DNA from: Vagococcus allomyrinae
GTDB taxonomy: Bacteria > Bacillota > Bacilli > Lactobacillales > Vagococcaceae
Assembly (NCBI RefSeq): GCF_017829975.1
Contig: NZ_JAEEGA010000013.1
Span: 1 to 64,000 of the forward strand
Reading direction: 5' to 3'
Length of the DNA stretch: 64,000 nucleotides
The notes under the pieces are model-generated. The model was not told the DNA's origin, searched no databases, and worked only from the letters and a program-made list of their open reading frames with translations. A program made the position numbers and the translations under genes. Below are positions 62,073 to 64,000 of this stretch, piece by piece; position 1 is the stretch's first letter, and each line of letters starts with the position of its first letter.

Positions 62073-62630
62073 ATGACCGTTATATTAGCATCACAATCAC
62101 CAAGAAGAAAAGAGTTGCTGGCTAAAATTATCCAGGAGTTTCAAACGATGCCTGCGGACATTGACGAAAGTATTATCGGCGAACTAACCCCCTTGGACTA
62201 TGTTCTTGAAATGGCCCAAAAGAAAGCTCAACTAATCTGCAAGCAAAATCCTCACAATTTAGTTATTGGGAGTGATACAATCGTAGTAGTTGGCGATGAA
62301 ATATTAGGGAAGCCGCAAGATGATCAGGAAGCCTTCGAAATGTTGCGCAAACTAAGTGGTAGAAAACATCAGGTGCATACAAGTGTCTACATGATGAATC
62401 CAACCCGAATTGAACAGCAGATTGTTTCGGCAGAAGTGACCTTCTTTGATTTAACCGATGATGAAATTCGTGAGTATATTGCCACTGGTGAACACTTGGA
62501 TAAAGCGGGAGCTTATGGCATTCAAGGTCAGGGATCACTGTTGGTTGAAGGGATTAAAGGCGATTATTATGCGATTGTTGGTTTTCCGATAGCTCAAGTC
62601 AAACGGATGTTAGCTAAATTCCAAGACTAG
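62073..62630 (+). CDS. maf: Maf nucleoside triphosphate pyrophosphatase
   Basis: 185 residues. [15 protein letters not shown] at the N-terminus, [26 protein letters not shown] with the catalytic Asp near 70, and [10 protein letters not shown]-like [19 protein letters not shown] with [11 protein letters not shown] near the end. Maf proteins hydrolyse non-canonical or excess dNTP/NTP to monophosphates and are linked to septum inhibition. Cotranscribed with msrB, 16 bp downstream. Confidence 0.95.
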   Translation: MTVILASQSPRRKELLAKIIQEFQTMPADIDESIIGELTPLDYVLEMAQKKAQLICKQNPHNLVIGSDTIVVVGDEILGKPQDDQEAFEMLRKLSGRKHQVHTSVYMMNPTRIEQQIVSAEVTFFDLTDDEIREYIATGEHLDKAGAYGIQGQGSLLVEGIKGDYYAIVGFPIAQVKRMLAKFQD

Positions 62631-62646
62631 GAAAGAAGGTTTGCGA

Positions 62647-63075
62647 ATGAAACCCTCAGAAGATGAATTACGTCAAAAATTAACCCCGTTACAGTTTCAG
62701 GTGACGCAAGAAAGTGGCACGGAGCAGCCCTTTAGTAGTGAGTATGATGCTTTTGATGAAGAAGGGATTTATGTCGATATCGTCGGTGGCGAAGCGCTGT
62801 TTTCTTCTAAAGATAAATACGACGCTGGTTGTGGCTGGCCTTCATTTACGAAGCCGATTGCGACGATTAAAGAGCTGGAAGACTTAAGCTTAAGCCGAGC
62901 TCGTGTGGAAGTGCGCAGCAGTGCAGCTGATTCTCATTTAGGCCATGTCTTTAATGATGGTCCAGAAGAATTTGGTGGTTTGCGCTACTGTATCAATGGT
63001 GCGGCGTTACGTTTTGTACCAGTGAGTCAACTAGATCAGCAAGGGTACGGCGACTACAAGATTTTATTTGATTAA
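62647..63075 (+). CDS. msrB: Peptide-methionine (R)-S-oxide reductase MsrB
   Basis: 142 residues from ATG 62647 (GAAAGAAGG upstream). [27 protein letters not shown] and the catalytic Cys in [13 protein letters not shown] are the MsrB signature. The zinc-binding CxxC pairs of many MsrB proteins are absent, as in the common lactic-acid-bacterial form. Repairs methionine-R-sulfoxide in proteins using thioredoxin. Confidence 0.96.
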   Translation: MKPSEDELRQKLTPLQFQVTQESGTEQPFSSEYDAFDEEGIYVDIVGGEALFSSKDKYDAGCGWPSFTKPIATIKELEDLSLSRARVEVRSSAADSHLGHVFNDGPEEFGGLRYCINGAALRFVPVSQLDQQGYGDYKILFD

Positions 63076-63151
63076 TTAAACCGATCAAAGAGACGCTTCA
63101 ACTTTTAGCGAATGACGAGATTGGAATGAAGTGAAGACACGGCAATTTATT

Positions 63152-63193
63152 AACCCCCGCACAATCGAAACAGTCGATTGTGCGGGGGTTTTT
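63152..63193. terminator. Strong bidirectional terminator
   Basis: AACCCCCGCACAATCG (63152-63167) pairs perfectly with CGATTGTGCGGGGGTT (63175-63190), followed by TTT. It serves maf-msrB and possibly the converging symporter gene. Confidence 0.9.
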
Positions 63194-63281
63194 AAGTTTG
63201 TCGTTATTCTGGCCAAGTTATGGGCTTAGAAATTGGGGCATAGGAGAGACTTGAGGCTTCGAAGCTTGTATCTCAGGTTGG

Positions 63282-64000
63282 CTAACTAAGTTTGACGTTT
63301 TTAGCTGGAGTAATCATCTTTTCTTCTTTCTCCATAGCAAGGTTCTGTTTCATCCAACCTTTTCCTTCGATCAGTCGACTAATGATCATGCCAACGCCCA
63401 CATCACCAGTGCTGTTAATGGCGGTGGCTGGAGCGTCTGTAATTGTTCCGATTAAGACCATGATGGGCATGGCCACTGCTGGGAAACCAAAGGCTGACAT
63501 GATAAATATTTCCCCAGTGTAGCCACCTGCTGGAATGGCACCCATGACACATGAGGCTAAAACAGAAATGGCGATGGCCGTTATGAGGTTACGCGGTTCC
63601 AGAATGTTGACATCAAAGATTTCACACATAAAGACAATTTTAAGGATTTGAATCAAGACAGCGCCGTCTTTATGTAAATTCGCCCCCATGGGAATGACTA
63701 AGTTATTAATTTCGTTGGACAAGCCGATATTTTTCCCAGCGATGAGATTCGTTGGAATTGTAGCGGCACTCGAACAGGTTCCAAGTGATGTTAGACTTGG
63801 TGGAATGATGTGTTTCCAAAAAGCGGCCAAACCTGCTTTTCCGCCACCGATCAACGCGAATAGTGTATTGGAGACAAAATAGTAAACCAGTGAGGCTAGT
63901 AAGAAAATGATGAGGGCCCGGGATAAAGGGCCAGCAATTTGAGAACCTTGTTCGCCGATTAAGCTGGCAAAAAAGGCGCCAAGGCCGATAGGGGCTAAGT
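63282..64000 (-). CDS. Dicarboxylate/amino acid:cation symporter (DAACS), C-terminal part
   Basis: The frame is open to the window edge, so the N-terminus is outside. Visible motifs: GTCSSAATIPTNL (the Ser-rich re-entrant loop), NNLVIPMGANLHKDGAV (hairpin 2 / substrate region), GAIPAGGYTGEIFI and ATAINSTGDVGVGMIISRLIEG (NTTGDV-type motif as NSTGDV). These place it in the GltP/DctA/SstT superfamily. The substrate (glutamate, aspartate, serine/threonine or C4-dicarboxylate) cannot be assigned. Confidence 0.9.
   Translation of the reverse strand, partial: LAPIGLGAFFASLIGEQGSQIAGPLSRALIIFLLASLVYYFVSNTLFALIGGGKAGLAAFWKHIIPPSLTSLGTCSSAATIPTNLIAGKNIGLSNEINNLVIPMGANLHKDGAVLIQILKIVFMCEIFDVNILEPRNLITAIAISVLASCVMGAIPAGGYTGEIFIMSAFGFPAVAMPIMVLIGTITDAPATAINSTGDVGVGMIISRLIEGKGWMKQNLAMEKEEKMITPAKNVKLS

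Overview
The window looks like the chromosome of a low-GC lactic acid bacterium of the Enterococcus/Vagococcus/Carnobacterium type (Lactobacillales). The grounds are AT-rich DNA, AGGAGG ribosome binding sites, an arginine deiminase operon, LicT-antiterminated beta-glucoside PTS genes, VanRS-like two-component genes, and IS21, IS4, ISL3 and IS200/IS605 elements. The genus cannot be fixed from the sequence alone.

Layout. 1-0.4 kb: right end of an IS200/IS605 element abutting a broken Rpn-type nuclease gene. 0.7-6.3 kb: a promoter-driven structured RNA locus, then arcA-arcB-arcC-arcD-like (arginine to ornithine, CO2, ammonia and ATP). 6.7-7.7 kb: four tandem 251-257 bp noncoding repeats with conserved dyads. 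8-12.5 kb (minus): licT-bglP-bglA with a textbook LicT antiterminator/terminator leader. 13-18.1 kb: mixed small genes (DUF2325, MmcQ/YjbR, GNAT, an HTH-ABM fusion) and a decayed Fic-like gene. 18.2-23.3 kb: a mobile-element patch with a complete IS21 (7 bp target duplication, A7 frameshift in istA), an IS4-type element with a nonsense codon, and ISL3 and IS21-like remnants.

23.6-35.5 kb is the most notable region. A minus-strand operon encodes a ComQ-like isoprenyl transferase, a ComP-like sensor kinase and a ComA-like LuxR-type regulator. A divergent small gene ends in SRWPR (Trp near the C-terminus, as in ComX). These sit beside two tandem circular-bacteriocin precursors and an apparent circularin/uberolysin-type B-C-D-E maturation, export and immunity operon. 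A MacA/MacB-like three-gene transporter follows, resembling the accessory EFG transporters of circular bacteriocin loci. I read this as a prenyl-peptide quorum-sensing switch for a two-precursor circular bacteriocin.

36-40.8 kb: a second copy of the structured RNA locus upstream of a PTS EIIC, a GH1 protein that lacks both the catalytic nucleophile and a start codon, and a MalY/PatB-type lyase. 40.9-44.3 kb: LysR/DUF4865 pair and an SOS-regulated Y-family polymerase with a YolD-like partner. 44.6-49.7 kb: small lipoprotein, a TetR regulator and a divergent EF-Ts paralogue that share an identical 22 bp operator, an AlkD-like protein and small enzymes. 49.7-51.7 kb: intact-looking IS200/IS605 element (TnpA, TnpB, omega-RNA region). 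51.8-55.8 kb: frameshifted FtsX-type permease, ceramidase-like hydrolase, SDR. 55.9-60.7 kb (minus): a two-component system with paralogous membrane proteins and three 25-27 residue single-span cationic peptides. 61-64 kb: DUF3592-like protein, GNAT, maf, msrB and a truncated dicarboxylate/amino acid:cation symporter.

A palindromic, MITE-like repeat of about 140 bp with imperfect ~24 bp terminal inverted repeats occurs six times between 46.7 and 60.9 kb, once inside the IS200/IS605 element and once as a 67 bp internal deletion. No tRNA, rRNA or CRISPR array was recognised.
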